Assembly (NCBI RefSeq): GCF_000746525.1
Contig: NZ_CP009048.1
Coordinates: 3,775,501-3,839,500 of the forward strand
Source of the DNA: Pseudomonas alkylphenolica
GTDB taxonomy: Bacteria; Pseudomonadota; Gammaproteobacteria; Pseudomonadales; Pseudomonadaceae
Direction: 5' to 3'
DNA length: 64,000 nt
Part shown: in pieces, positions 8,589-17,906 of the stretch
Layout of the letters: each line of letters starts with the position of its first letter
Position numbering within the stretch: the first letter of the stretch is position 1
Program-made: the position numbers and the translations under genes
The notes under the pieces: generated by a model
Told to the model about the DNA's origin: nothing
Seen by the model: the letters and a program-made list of their open reading frames with translations, nothing else
Database searches by the model: none

Positions 8589-9152
8589 TTGGATGATCTC
8601 TCCTCGAAAAACGCCCCCATCACCGCCAGCGATCTTTGTGACATTACCCGTGGCCTACAAGAAGCCGCTGCCGCCACCAATAATCTGATCGCCCAGCAGT
8701 ACATCAAACTCTTCGATCAGTTTTTCGATTACGACGCCCAGGCACTGGGCTCACCGATGAAGGCCAAGATGGTTGAGGTGGCGATGGATGATCAGCACAA
8801 GATGCACGTCCCGCTGATTGCCCTGGTTTCACCCAGGGGGCTGGCACTGGAGCGTATGCAGGTTGACCTGTCGGTGAGAATCCAGAATACCGAAACCACC
8901 AAGGCCAGCGAGAACCTGAAGCGCGAGCGCTTCTATGTGACGGTAGGCGGCCAGAACAAGCGCAACGGTGACAGCCGTGATCCCGATGAAGTGCAAATCC
9001 GCATGCAGTTCCAGGCCTGCGAGCCTCCCGAGGCGCTAAACCGTCTGATCGAGGAATACACCAACCTGATCAGCCCGCAACGACTGCCTGACCCTCCCAA
9101 GCCCACGGATGACAGCAACGAATTCATCGAAGCTGCCACCGTACGCGGATAG
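8589..9152 (+). CDS. DUF2589 domain-containing protein B (divergent paralogue)
   Basis: 187 residues, starting at TTG with AAGGAG 9 nt upstream; no better start exists in frame. It aligns with the protein just upstream through KMHVPLIALVSP (versus KMQIPLLAAVTH) and CEPPEALNRLIEEY (versus DPPEALMRVIDFL). It lacks the glycine-rich strand of the first paralogue and has a more charged middle section. No signal or membrane segment. The two probably form a hetero-oligomer (inference). It ends 6 bp from convergent tamB. Confidence 0.72.
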   Translation: MDDLSSKNAPITASDLCDITRGLQEAAAATNNLIAQQYIKLFDQFFDYDAQALGSPMKAKMVEVAMDDQHKMHVPLIALVSPRGLALERMQVDLSVRIQNTETTKASENLKRERFYVTVGGQNKRNGDSRDPDEVQIRMQFQACEPPEALNRLIEEYTNLISPQRLPDPPKPTDDSNEFIEAATVRG

Positions 9153-9158
9153 CGATTA

Positions 9159-12100
9159 TCAGAAATCGCGCTTGTAGAAAATATCCAGAGAGCTTGCCAG
9201 GCCACTGGCAGCCTCAAGGTAGACCTTCTTGCTCAGCTTGTAGCGCAATGCAACCGTGTTGACCGGCTCGAACACGCCCACGCCATAGCGCAAGCTCAAG
9301 CGTTCGGTGAGGTTACCACTGGCCACCACGCTGGTGCTGTTACCACTGCCTTGGGTGTCCAGCTGGAAATCGTCGATCCCCAGGCTTGAGGCCAGGCTGC
9401 CAGTCACCCCGGCACTGGTAGCCAGGCCCAGGCCAAGCGCCGCTTGGGCGAGCACGTTGTTATCTTCCCCCGTGGAACCCAAGGGGCGCCCCAATACCAG
9501 GTACGACAGCGCCTGTTCCTGACTCATGGCCGGCTCGGAAAACACCTGGGTGGTGGGTTGTTCGGCACTGCCGCTGAGACGGATACCGGCAATCACGTCA
9601 TCGGTCTGGCGGATAGCTTCGATATCCAGGTAAGGCTGATCGATGGGCCCGGCAAACAACAGGCGCGCACGGCGGATAGTCAGGCGCTGGCCGTAGGCAC
9701 GGTAACGTCCGTCGGCCAGGCTCAGCTCGCCACGGGTGTCGAGGTTGTCGCCGATGTGCACATGGCCGAGCAGATTGGCGGTCAGGCCAAAGCCGCTGAA
9801 CGACAACTTGTCCTGGCCCACCTCGACATCGATGTCCATGGCAACTGCCATCGGTGCCTTGCCCTCTTCGGTCTGATGGCCAACGATCACCGTGTCATCA
9901 GAAACCTTGACGGTCGAAGGCGGCAACTCACGCACCGTGATCTTGCCCTTGGGTACCCGAACCTTACCCGCCACCGCCAGCTTGTCATCGAGCAGGCTGA
10001 TCTTCAGGTCCGGCGCCACTTCCAGGTTCGCATAGGGCTCGACGGTGACCGGCAAACGTTGACCCTGCAGGTGCAGGTCAACCGCCAGAGCCCGTCCCCA
10101 GCCGACCTGGCCGCGCAGGCTGCCCTGACCGGCCTCACCACTTTTCCAGGCACCGTTAATCTGCACCTGCTCTCCAGCGATCAGCGCCTGCAGGTTCAGG
10201 TCTTCCAGGCTGATCGGCAACTCTGCCCCGGCAACCTCGCCAGCGCTCAGGTTCAAGCTGCCGTTTACCTGTGGCGCCAGCAACGTGCCAGACAGCTGCC
10301 CGCTGCCGTTCAACTGGCCGGCCAGGCGCTCGACCATCGGTGCAAACGGGCGGGCAATGGCGATATCCAACCCGGTCAGGCGAAAATCGCCGCTCAATGG
10401 TTTGTTGCGGGCTACAGGATCGAGTCGGGTGACCAGAGACAGTTCGCCCAGACGCTCACCCTTGAAATCCAGGCGGGTATCAACCCGGCGTGGCGCCAGA
10501 GTGCTTTGCAAACGCAGGGTCTGGTAGGGGAAATCCAGCCATTGATCCTTCTCGCGCAAACGCAGGGTGCCACCGCTGGCGTCGACCACAATGGTACCTT
10601 TCGGACCACTGGCTGGCAGGTCCAGATTGATGTCGGCGTTGAGCAGACCCTGCCAGGCGAAGTCCTTGGGCAACCATTGCGCCAGGCTTTGCAACGGGAA
10701 TTGCTTGAGGTGATAACGCAGGCGCGGCTCGGGTGCCAGACGCTGGTCGTCGCCGCACAGGCTGGCTTGTCCGGAGCGCCAGCAATGGGCGCCGAAATCC
10801 AGTTGTCCAGTGGCCAGGCGTTGTAGCTTTGCGGGTGCCTGCAAGCGCCAGTCCTGGCCACCGGCCTGGATCTGACCACTGGCCAGGCGTCCACGCCAGT
10901 TGCCCTTGTCCAGTTGCCCATCCACACCCAGGTCAAGCTTGAGCTGCGGTCCGTCCAGCGCCAGTTCCAGCTGCTGCTGGCGAATGTCTCCACGACCTTT
11001 GGCGGTGAGCACGCCCAGAGCAGTATCACCCAGACGAATTCCGCCGGCCTGCAGATCAATCACTGCACGCTGGGCACTGTCCAGTCGGGCATCCAGGGTC
11101 AAGCGCTGCAAGTGATTGTCAGCCTGGGCCAGTTTCTGGCCCTGCAAGGTCAGCGTACCTTGCGGCGCCTGCAGGGTTCCGGCGACTTCCAGCTTACCCT
11201 TGAGCTGCCCCTGCAAGTGCGGCCAGAGCTGGCCAAGACGAGGCAGATTGAGGTCCAGCTGACCGGCCAGGCGCTGCTGCAGGCTGCCACTGCCGTTGAT
11301 ATGGTTGTCGCCCAGGCGGATATCGAGAGTACCGAGGGTCCAGGTCTGTCCAGCCCCCTGAGCGACAGCCTTGAGCACTGCCGCCTGACCGCGCAGACGC
11401 CCCTTGAGGTCAAGGTCGGCATCCAGGCTGAGTTCGCCATTTTTGATCTGGCCCTTACTGCGTAACGGACCGGCCAGAGTGCCGGGCAGCTCGGCGAGCC
11501 AGTAGGCCGGGTTCAGCGCCGACAGTTCGAGAGCGGCCTCCCAGGCCACAGCATCAGCAAACTGTACACTCACGCTTCCCGCGAGCTTGCCTTGACCGGC
11601 ATTGAGCGCCAGTTGTGGCAGTGCGATCTGCTGCAGGTCGCCCTTGAACGGACTGCTCAGGCTGAACGCCCCCGCCGGCCCGTCAAGGTCGCCCTTGAAT
11701 TCGCCCTGATAGTTGCCATCGCGGTATTGCACCTGGCCATTGAAGCGGCGCAACGTGACCTGCGGCGCTGGCTCCAGCGGATACAGACGCAGCCAGGGAA
11801 AATCCAGCCAATCGATGGTCGCCTCGGCGCTCAAGCCTGTTTGCCAGTCGGCACTGGCCGTGAGCTTGAGGCGCTGGTCCGCGCTGGCAGTAAGGTCCAG
11901 GGCGCTCAGTTGCGCACCCTTGGCATCGACCCTGCCCTGCAGGCTCAAGGCCACAGGCTGCTGCTCGGACGCCAGGCTGGCCGAGCCGAGCAATTGATAG
12001 CCGCTCTGCAGGTTGCCGTTGGCGCTGAGTTGTAGATTATTCAGTTGCAGCGTGTCAGGCAGCTCGGCACCGGGTTTGAACGCCTGGGCACTGATCTGTA

Positions 12101-12833
12101 GCTTGGCCGGCAACTGTTCAGCCAGCGCCTGCAGCTCACCACTGAGCCGGGCGTTCAGGTAGCCGCTACTGTCGCCAGTGAGCTTTAGGGTTTTCTGCAG
12201 CTCACCCTCAATCTGTACCGCCAGTTGCCAGTCCTGGCCATCGACCTTGGGCAGCCGTAACTGCCCCTGGACCTGCAGCGGCCAGTCGCCCTCAGGTTGC
12301 AGCCGGCCTTGCAGGCTCAACTGCAAGTCATCGCGTTGCAGTTGCAGGCTGTCGATCTGCAAGCCCGCAACAGTCCAGTGAGCCGCCAGTTGCAACTGGC
12401 TCAATTGCTCATTGCCATCCAGACGCAGGTGCCCGATGCGCACCTCACCCAGCTCGATTGCCAACGGTAGTTTCAGCGCCGGCAATTGCAGCGGCCCGCT
12501 GTCGGGTGTGGCCTCGCCAGGGGCGAAGGCAAGATTGACCTGCTCGGCCTGCAAGCGCTCGACACACAAGGTCATGCGCAACAGGCATGCCGGTGACCAG
12601 GCGAACACCGGTGCAACCAGTTCGACCCGATCGGCGCCCTGCTCCCACAACACGCGCTCGGCCTGCCATTGCCCCCCCAGACGCCCCTGGAACTGCTCAA
12701 GCTGCAAACCCGGCACCAGTCCCAGCGCCCAGCGGCTGCCCGTCTGAGTCCCCAGTAACAGGCCCAGCAGCAACACCAGCATGAGCAGCAGTGTCAGCAC
12801 CGCGAGCAGGATATTTCTGAAAACGCGACTCAC
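9159..12833 (-). CDS. tamB: Translocation and assembly module inner-membrane component TamB
   Basis: 1224 residues, starting with GTG that overlaps the tamA stop by 4 bp (GTGA). A single N-terminal membrane anchor (ILLAVLTLLLMLVLLLGLLLG) is followed by a very long repetitive beta-rich region of alternating hydrophobic and Gln/Leu-rich strands. It ends with the conserved DUF490/TamB_C domain (LVLGRPLG, then LSLRYGVGVFEPVNTVALRYKL, ending FYKRDF). TamB spans the periplasm as a hydrophobic-groove beta-taco. It works with TamA in assembling some outer-membrane proteins and moving phospholipid to the outer membrane. Length and gene order match the family. Confidence 0.95.
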   Translation of the reverse strand: MSRVFRNILLAVLTLLLMLVLLLGLLLGTQTGSRWALGLVPGLQLEQFQGRLGGQWQAERVLWEQGADRVELVAPVFAWSPACLLRMTLCVERLQAEQVNLAFAPGEATPDSGPLQLPALKLPLAIELGEVRIGHLRLDGNEQLSQLQLAAHWTVAGLQIDSLQLQRDDLQLSLQGRLQPEGDWPLQVQGQLRLPKVDGQDWQLAVQIEGELQKTLKLTGDSSGYLNARLSGELQALAEQLPAKLQISAQAFKPGAELPDTLQLNNLQLSANGNLQSGYQLLGSASLASEQQPVALSLQGRVDAKGAQLSALDLTASADQRLKLTASADWQTGLSAEATIDWLDFPWLRLYPLEPAPQVTLRRFNGQVQYRDGNYQGEFKGDLDGPAGAFSLSSPFKGDLQQIALPQLALNAGQGKLAGSVSVQFADAVAWEAALELSALNPAYWLAELPGTLAGPLRSKGQIKNGELSLDADLDLKGRLRGQAAVLKAVAQGAGQTWTLGTLDIRLGDNHINGSGSLQQRLAGQLDLNLPRLGQLWPHLQGQLKGKLEVAGTLQAPQGTLTLQGQKLAQADNHLQRLTLDARLDSAQRAVIDLQAGGIRLGDTALGVLTAKGRGDIRQQQLELALDGPQLKLDLGVDGQLDKGNWRGRLASGQIQAGGQDWRLQAPAKLQRLATGQLDFGAHCWRSGQASLCGDDQRLAPEPRLRYHLKQFPLQSLAQWLPKDFAWQGLLNADINLDLPASGPKGTIVVDASGGTLRLREKDQWLDFPYQTLRLQSTLAPRRVDTRLDFKGERLGELSLVTRLDPVARNKPLSGDFRLTGLDIAIARPFAPMVERLAGQLNGSGQLSGTLLAPQVNGSLNLSAGEVAGAELPISLEDLNLQALIAGEQVQINGAWKSGEAGQGSLRGQVGWGRALAVDLHLQGQRLPVTVEPYANLEVAPDLKISLLDDKLAVAGKVRVPKGKITVRELPPSTVKVSDDTVIVGHQTEEGKAPMAVAMDIDVEVGQDKLSFSGFGLTANLLGHVHIGDNLDTRGELSLADGRYRAYGQRLTIRRARLLFAGPIDQPYLDIEAIRQTDDVIAGIRLSGSAEQPTTQVFSEPAMSQEQALSYLVLGRPLGSTGEDNNVLAQAALGLGLATSAGVTGSLASSLGIDDFQLDTQGSGNSTSVVASGNLTERLSLRYGVGVFEPVNTVALRYKLSKKVYLEAASGLASSLDIFYKRDF

Positions 12834-14572
12834 AATTCCGGCCCCATGGAGAAGTGCAGACGAAAGCCGCCATCGTCATCCAGCGCGTGGGCCAGATCCA
12901 GACGCAGCGGCCCGACCGGAGATACCCAGCGCACGCCAATACCGACACCGGTCTTGAGGCTGGGAAACTCCAGGTTGTTGAATGAATTACCCTGGTCGAC
13001 AAAAGTCGCTACCCGCCACTTTTCCACGACTTCGTACTGATACTCGGCACTGCCGGCCACCAGGTAGCGGCCACCGATTCGATCTCCATCGGAGTTTTCC
13101 GGCGACAGGCTCTGGTAGTCATAGCCGCGCACGCTCTGGTCACCCCCGGCAAAGAAACGCAGCGAAGGCGGTATCGAACTCTGATAGTCGTTGGTGGCGC
13201 TGCCACCGACTTGCACACGACCGAGGAAACGGTGTTTCTGGGCCAGTGTGGTCAAGCCCTTGAGCACCATGTTGGCATGCAGCAGGTTGGTATCGGACAC
13301 CAGTCCTTCCTTGGCCGCCTGTACATCGAACTGCAGGCGATAGCCGTTGTGCGGGTCGATGCGGTTGTCGCTACGCAGGTAGGAATAGCTGACGCCAGGC
13401 ATCAACAGGTTGCTCAGGCCCGAGTCATCACCCAGGCGATACTCTTCGCGCTGGTACTTGAGCGACAGCACGCGCTGCCAGCCACTGGGCAGCTTGCTGT
13501 GCCATTCCGGGCCAACGGTGAGCAGCTTGCTCAACGTGTCGGTGCCGGCGATTTCTTCGTTCTGGTAGCCACCGGCAAAGCGGACTTTGTCGGTCAACGG
13601 TGGATCAAGGGGTATGTCGTACCACAACCCGACGTTCTGCCGGGGGGCCGACAACTCGGTTTCCCAGCCGTAACTATGGCCCTGCGGATTCACCCAGTGG
13701 CGGGTCCAGTTGGCCTTGCCACGCGGCCCGACGTCGGTCGAAAACCCCAGGCCCAGGCCCATGGTGCGTGGCTTGCGAGTGCTCAGTTGCACCGCGACGG
13801 GAATGCTTTGCGCTACCGCGGCCGTAGGCGCGGCATCGACCCGCACGCCCTCGAAATAGCCGCTCGATTGCAGGGCATTGTTGAGCTCGGCAATCAGCTC
13901 GGAATCGTAGGGGGTGTCGGCCTTGAACGGCACCATACGCTGCAGCAGGGTTTCGTCGAACGGGGTGTCGCCGGCGAAACTTACCTTGCCCAGGCGATAG
14001 CGTGGGCCGCTGTCATAGATCAATTCGATGTCGGCAACGCCGGCCTGGGGATCAACCGCCAGGCGCTGGCGCACGAAACGCCCGCTGAAGAACCCGTAAC
14101 GCGCAGCCTGGTTCTGGATCAGCCGTTTGGCGTCTTCGTAATGCCCATGGTTGAGCACTTCACCTGAACGCAGGGCCTTGCTGTCGGGCATGCGAAATGC
14201 CTTGAGTTCAGTGGCCGGGCCATCAATGCGGATGGTCACGTCACGCAAGTGCACGGGCTCGCCAGGGTCGATGCTGAGGATCAGCTGCGGGCCGTTGTCG
14301 GCCTTGGTCGGCGCCTTGACCTCAGTGTCGATCTGCGCCTGGTAGTAGCCCAGTGCCTGAGCCGCCTTACGCGCCTGCTCGACAGCCCCACGGCTGAAAC
14401 GCAGCAGCGCCTCTTCATCGCGTTTACCAAGGCTGCCGATATAGCCCTCGACATTGGCCTTGAGTTCGTTATTGGCAGGTTTGACCTTCACAACCAGCTC
14501 GCTTTGCCCATACGCAGCAATGCTGGCCATCCATAGAATCAAACCGCAGGTGAATCGTCCTGAATACGTCAT
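12830..14572 (-). CDS. tamA: Outer-membrane assembly protein TamA (Omp85 family)
   Basis: 580 residues. The signal peptide (FTCGLILWMASIAAYG) is followed by three POTRA-like domains to about residue 260. The 16-strand Omp85 barrel begins at RTMGLGLGFSTDVGPRGKANW and ends in FRLHFSMGPEL. The barrel keeps a lid-loop-like FFAGGDQSVRGYDYQSL (VRGY/F motif typical of Omp85 proteins). It forms the TAM complex with TamB, encoded immediately downstream with overlapping codons. An ATG lies at 14572 with only a weak ribosome site. Confidence 0.94.
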   Translation of the reverse strand: MTYSGRFTCGLILWMASIAAYGQSELVVKVKPANNELKANVEGYIGSLGKRDEEALLRFSRGAVEQARKAAQALGYYQAQIDTEVKAPTKADNGPQLILSIDPGEPVHLRDVTIRIDGPATELKAFRMPDSKALRSGEVLNHGHYEDAKRLIQNQAARYGFFSGRFVRQRLAVDPQAGVADIELIYDSGPRYRLGKVSFAGDTPFDETLLQRMVPFKADTPYDSELIAELNNALQSSGYFEGVRVDAAPTAAVAQSIPVAVQLSTRKPRTMGLGLGFSTDVGPRGKANWTRHWVNPQGHSYGWETELSAPRQNVGLWYDIPLDPPLTDKVRFAGGYQNEEIAGTDTLSKLLTVGPEWHSKLPSGWQRVLSLKYQREEYRLGDDSGLSNLLMPGVSYSYLRSDNRIDPHNGYRLQFDVQAAKEGLVSDTNLLHANMVLKGLTTLAQKHRFLGRVQVGGSATNDYQSSIPPSLRFFAGGDQSVRGYDYQSLSPENSDGDRIGGRYLVAGSAEYQYEVVEKWRVATFVDQGNSFNNLEFPSLKTGVGIGVRWVSPVGPLRLDLAHALDDDGGFRLHFSMGPEL

Positions 14573-14629
14573 AGGCGCGGATGCTACCAGAGCTTGGCGC
14601 CAGCATGGAGTCCGAGGCTCTCGCGCCTG

Positions 14630-15289
14630 TTATGCAGGCATGGCCGATGCACGTTGAGATGGCTGGGGGTTGGGATGAAAGAACACATGTTCGCGTACAG
14701 GTCCTACAGCAATTTCGCCGATTTCCTGGTAACCCTGGCGCTGATAAAAGGCCAGATAGTGTTCATTTCCGGTGTCCAGCACCACGCCTTGGGAGTGCTC
14801 GTCCTCGGCACACCAGTCATGCACAGCTTGCAACAATTGCTCGCCGTAGTGCTTACCCTGGAACTGCGGATGAATCCCCAGCAGCGGCAACACATGCACG
14901 GCCTCACCCGGCAGGCAGGCCATCAGCGCCGCCTGATAATCGAGATAGCGCCGGGTACAACGAAAACCGGTACTCAAGACCATACGCATGCGCCAGGCCC
15001 AACTTTCAGTGATGCCCAGGCGGCGCTGTGGCGGTGCGATCAGGGCAATACCGATCAGCCGGTCGTCAACCAGCAGCCCCAATGCCGGCAACTCCTGCAA
15101 AAAATGTTGCTTGACCAGCTCTCGCACCGTGGCGCGAATGCGCTGGTCATAGCCAGGACGCTGCGCCTCGAACAGGAAGGCAAAGGTCGGCTCATGCCGA
15201 TAGGCGTGATACAACAATGAACGCGCCTCACGGCTGTAGCCACCATCAAGCAGGCGGACCTGAGCCGGGACAGCAGTCGATTCGGTCAT
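14630..15289 (-). CDS. GNAT-family N-acetyltransferase
   Basis: 219 residues from the ATG at 15289, which has GGAGG upstream; the longer frame to 15364 lacks one. The C-terminal half carries the GNAT acetyl-CoA-binding core: [23 protein letters not shown] (motif A, Q-x-x-G-x-G/Y type), then [24 protein letters not shown] (motif B). The N-terminal half is typical of the putative acetyltransferases that act on small molecules or peptides. The substrate is unknown. It is divergent from xthA. Confidence 0.85.
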   Translation of the reverse strand: MTESTAVPAQVRLLDGGYSREARSLLYHAYRHEPTFAFLFEAQRPGYDQRIRATVRELVKQHFLQELPALGLLVDDRLIGIALIAPPQRRLGITESWAWRMRMVLSTGFRCTRRYLDYQAALMACLPGEAVHVLPLLGIHPQFQGKHYGEQLLQAVHDWCAEDEHSQGVVLDTGNEHYLAFYQRQGYQEIGEIAVGPVREHVFFHPNPQPSQRASAMPA

Positions 15290-15451
15290 GCTGACAAACC
15301 TCCACAAATGGGCATTCATTGCCTTCAAGGCGTACGTTGCGCCGACGTTCGCCCCGAGCACCACGTTAGCAGCCTATGCAGTGGTGCGCCACGCTGGCCG
15401 CAGCCGTCGATGTCGGCTAGGATCCTTGGTTTTATCAGGATTGTGTTTCCC

Positions 15452-16264
15452 ATGAAGATCGTCTCGTTCAACATCAATGGCCTGCGCGCCCGGCCCCATC
15501 AGTTGGCGGCGTTGATCGAAAAGCATCAGCCAGACGTGATTGGCCTGCAGGAAACCAAGGTCAGCGACGATCAGTTTCCGCTGGCCGAGGTCCAGGCCCT
15601 GGGTTATCACGTGCATTTCCATGGCCAGAAAGGCCACTACGGCGTCGCCCTGCTCTCGCGCCAGGCGCCGCTGAGCCTGCACAAAGGCTTTGCCAGCGAT
15701 GAAGAGGATGCCCAGCGCCGCTTTATCTGGGGCACCTTCGCCGATGGCGATGGCACACCGATCACCATCATGAACGGCTACTTCCCCCAGGGTGAAAGCC
15801 GCGACCACCCGACCAAATTCCCGGCCAAACAGCGCTTTTACAGCGACCTGCAGGCCTTGCTGGAAAACCAGTTCAAGAACGATCAGCCATTGCTGGTCAT
15901 GGGCGATGTGAACATTTCGCCCGAAGACTGTGACATCGGCATCGGCGCCGACAATGCCAAGCGCTGGCTGAAGACCGGTAAGTGCAGCTTCCTGCCCGAA
16001 GAGCGCGAGTGGATGGCACGCCTGAAGAACTGGGGTCTGGTCGACAGCTTCCGTCACCTGCACCCCGAGGTTGCCGACCGTTTCAGCTGGTTCGACTACC
16101 GCAGCCGCGGCTTCGAAGACGAGCCCAAGCGCGGCCTGCGCATCGATCTGATCATGGCCTCCCAGGGCTTGCTGCCGCGGATCAAGGCAGCTGGGGTCGA
16201 TTACGACCTGCGCGCCATGGAAAAGCCTTCGGACCATGCGCCGATCTGGCTGGAACTGGCGTAG
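15452..16264 (+). CDS. xthA: Exodeoxyribonuclease III
   Basis: 270 residues, the exact family length. EEP-fold landmarks are all present: FNINGLRA at the start, LQETK (metal-binding Glu), [15 protein letters not shown] (catalytic Asp/Asn), RIDLIMAS and the C-terminal SDHAPIW with the catalytic His262. The enzyme is an AP endonuclease and 3'-5' exonuclease of base-excision repair. The start at 15452 is fixed by the [15 protein letters not shown]-terminus; the frame is open further upstream but that part is not conserved. A REP doublet follows the stop codon. Confidence 0.95.
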   Translation: MKIVSFNINGLRARPHQLAALIEKHQPDVIGLQETKVSDDQFPLAEVQALGYHVHFHGQKGHYGVALLSRQAPLSLHKGFASDEEDAQRRFIWGTFADGDGTPITIMNGYFPQGESRDHPTKFPAKQRFYSDLQALLENQFKNDQPLLVMGDVNISPEDCDIGIGADNAKRWLKTGKCSFLPEEREWMARLKNWGLVDSFRHLHPEVADRFSWFDYRSRGFEDEPKRGLRIDLIMASQGLLPRIKAAGVDYDLRAMEKPSDHAPIWLELA

Positions 16265-16274
16265 CGCCGATTCT

Positions 16275-16339
16275 TCGCGGGGCAAGCCCGCTCCCACAGC
16301 CTTATATACACAACCTGTGGGAGCGGGCTTGCCCCGCGA
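16275..16339. repeat. REP doublet 2
   Basis: Inverted pair of the REP core (TCGCGGGGCAAGCCCGCTCC and complement, both extended by CACAG/CTGTG) around an AT-rich loop. It lies between xthA and the next gene on the same strand. Confidence 0.9.
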
Positions 16340-16415
16340 TCAGGCGCTGTCATCTTACGGTCATCCAACCGTCTTAATCTGCGGCACATCCTTCGCCCGA
16401 AGAGTGCCTGCCGGC

Positions 16416-17738
16416 ATGTTCCGCCACCTCAGCCTGATTCTGCTGTGCCTGCTTCCGCTCCTTGCCCGGGCCGCCCCTGACACCCCGGCGCAACTACGTA
16501 TCCAGGGTTCGAACACCATTGGCGCGGCGCTGGCACCAGCGTTGGTCAAGGGTATGCTGGAAGCTCAACGCGCCAGCCATATATCAATCGTGACCACCGG
16601 TATTGCCAACGAAATCCAGGTCAGCGCCCAGGATGCCCATGGCCAGCCCTTGCGTATCGACATCGCCGCCCACGGCAGCAGCACCGGCTTTGCCGCACTG
16701 AAGACCGGACAGGCCGATCTGGCCGCCGCCTCACGCCCGATCAAGGTCAGTGAACTGAGCGCGCTCCAGGCATTGGGTGACCTGAACAGCGCCACCGCCG
16801 AACAGGTCATCGGCCTGGATGGCGTCGCCGTCATCGTCCATCCCGACAATCCCCTGCCGCAATTGAGCACCGGGCAGTTGGCGCAGATTTTTTCCGGACA
16901 GATCACCACCTGGGAGGAACTGGGTCTGGGAAACGGACCGATTCACCTGTATGCCCGGGATGACCGCTCAGGCACCTTCGAAACCTTCAAGGCGCTGGTG
17001 CTCGATGCCGTCGGGCAGACGCTGGCCAGCACCGCCCGGCGCTTTGAATCCGGTGAACAATTGGCCTCTACAGTCCTGACTGACCGCCAGGCCATTGGTT
17101 TCAGCAGCCTGGCGTCAGTACATGGCGCCAAGGTGCTGGCGATCGCCGATGGTGCCTCCCGCCCCATGCTGCCAAGCCCGGCACTGGTGGCCAGCGAAGA
17201 TTATCCGCTGTCACGGCGTCTGTACTTCTACCTGTCGCCGAGCCAGGCCACGCCGTGGGCCCGGGCGCTGGTGGAGTTTGCCCAAAGCCCCAAAGGGCAA
17301 GCGATTGTCACCGCCAGCGGGTTTGTCGGGCAGCAGGTACAGGCCGTCAAAGTGCCCCCCGCCGACAACATGCCGCCACGCTATCGGACGCTGGCCCGCA
17401 ACGCCCAGCGCCTATCGGTAAACTTCCGCTTCCAGGAGGGCAATGCCAGCCTGGACAACAAAGCGCTGCGTGATGTGCGGCGGGTGGTCGAGTTCCTGCG
17501 CCAGCACAACAAACTGGAACAAGATGCCGTACTGGTTGGATTTGGCGATGCCAAGGACGATCCCGAGCGCGCCGTCTTGCTTTCTCGCCTGCGCGCCATG
17601 GCCGTGCGCCGGGAACTGGCCAGAGAAGGCGTGGCCCCGCGCGAGATCATCGGCCTGGGCGACGAACTGCCGGTGGCAGCCAATACCGCCGAAGAAGGCC
17701 GCATCCGTAACCGGCGGGTTGAAGTCTGGGTCTACTGA
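16416..17738 (+). CDS. Periplasmic PstS-like substrate-binding protein fused to an OmpA C-terminal domain
   Basis: 440 residues. Signal peptide (about 1-19, LLCLLPLLARA), then a phosphate-binding-protein-like domain (RIQGSNTIGAALAPALV, later LYARDDRSGTFETFKALV, residues about 27-300). The C-terminal OmpA-like peptidoglycan-binding domain spans about 330-440, with FGDAKDDPERAVLLSRLRAMAVRREL and NRRVEVWVY. The RxxxV ending is typical of OmpA/MotB domains. A PstS-type ligand domain tied to peptidoglycan suggests an anchored phosphate or oxyanion sensor rather than a transporter part. No pst genes are nearby. The longer upstream frame runs through the REP doublet and is not used. Confidence 0.82.
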   Translation: MFRHLSLILLCLLPLLARAAPDTPAQLRIQGSNTIGAALAPALVKGMLEAQRASHISIVTTGIANEIQVSAQDAHGQPLRIDIAAHGSSTGFAALKTGQADLAAASRPIKVSELSALQALGDLNSATAEQVIGLDGVAVIVHPDNPLPQLSTGQLAQIFSGQITTWEELGLGNGPIHLYARDDRSGTFETFKALVLDAVGQTLASTARRFESGEQLASTVLTDRQAIGFSSLASVHGAKVLAIADGASRPMLPSPALVASEDYPLSRRLYFYLSPSQATPWARALVEFAQSPKGQAIVTASGFVGQQVQAVKVPPADNMPPRYRTLARNAQRLSVNFRFQEGNASLDNKALRDVRRVVEFLRQHNKLEQDAVLVGFGDAKDDPERAVLLSRLRAMAVRRELAREGVAPREIIGLGDELPVAANTAEEGRIRNRRVEVWVY

Positions 17739-17906
17739 CAGCCCGCATTATCCCGCGCAATTATTTGTAACAGCCCAGTCGGGCACCGGCGCGCCCCCGC
17801 AGCTAGGCTTTGATTAGTGATGCCGGGCCCCTCTGACGGCTGCCAAGCCGCCATGTCGGAGTCACTGTTGCTTTTTTTGGCAACGTCGACAATTAAGGAG
17901 GGGCGC

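Noticed and set aside
7400..9152. Mu-like prophage remnant
   Set aside because: Only the Mor-like regulator is phage-type; there are no transposase, head or tail genes and no att-like repeats seen around it.
17739..17906. Manganese (yybP-ykoY) riboswitch before the TerC gene
   Set aside because: The leader contains short dyads but not the conserved internal loops of that riboswitch that I can recognise. A covariance search would settle it.
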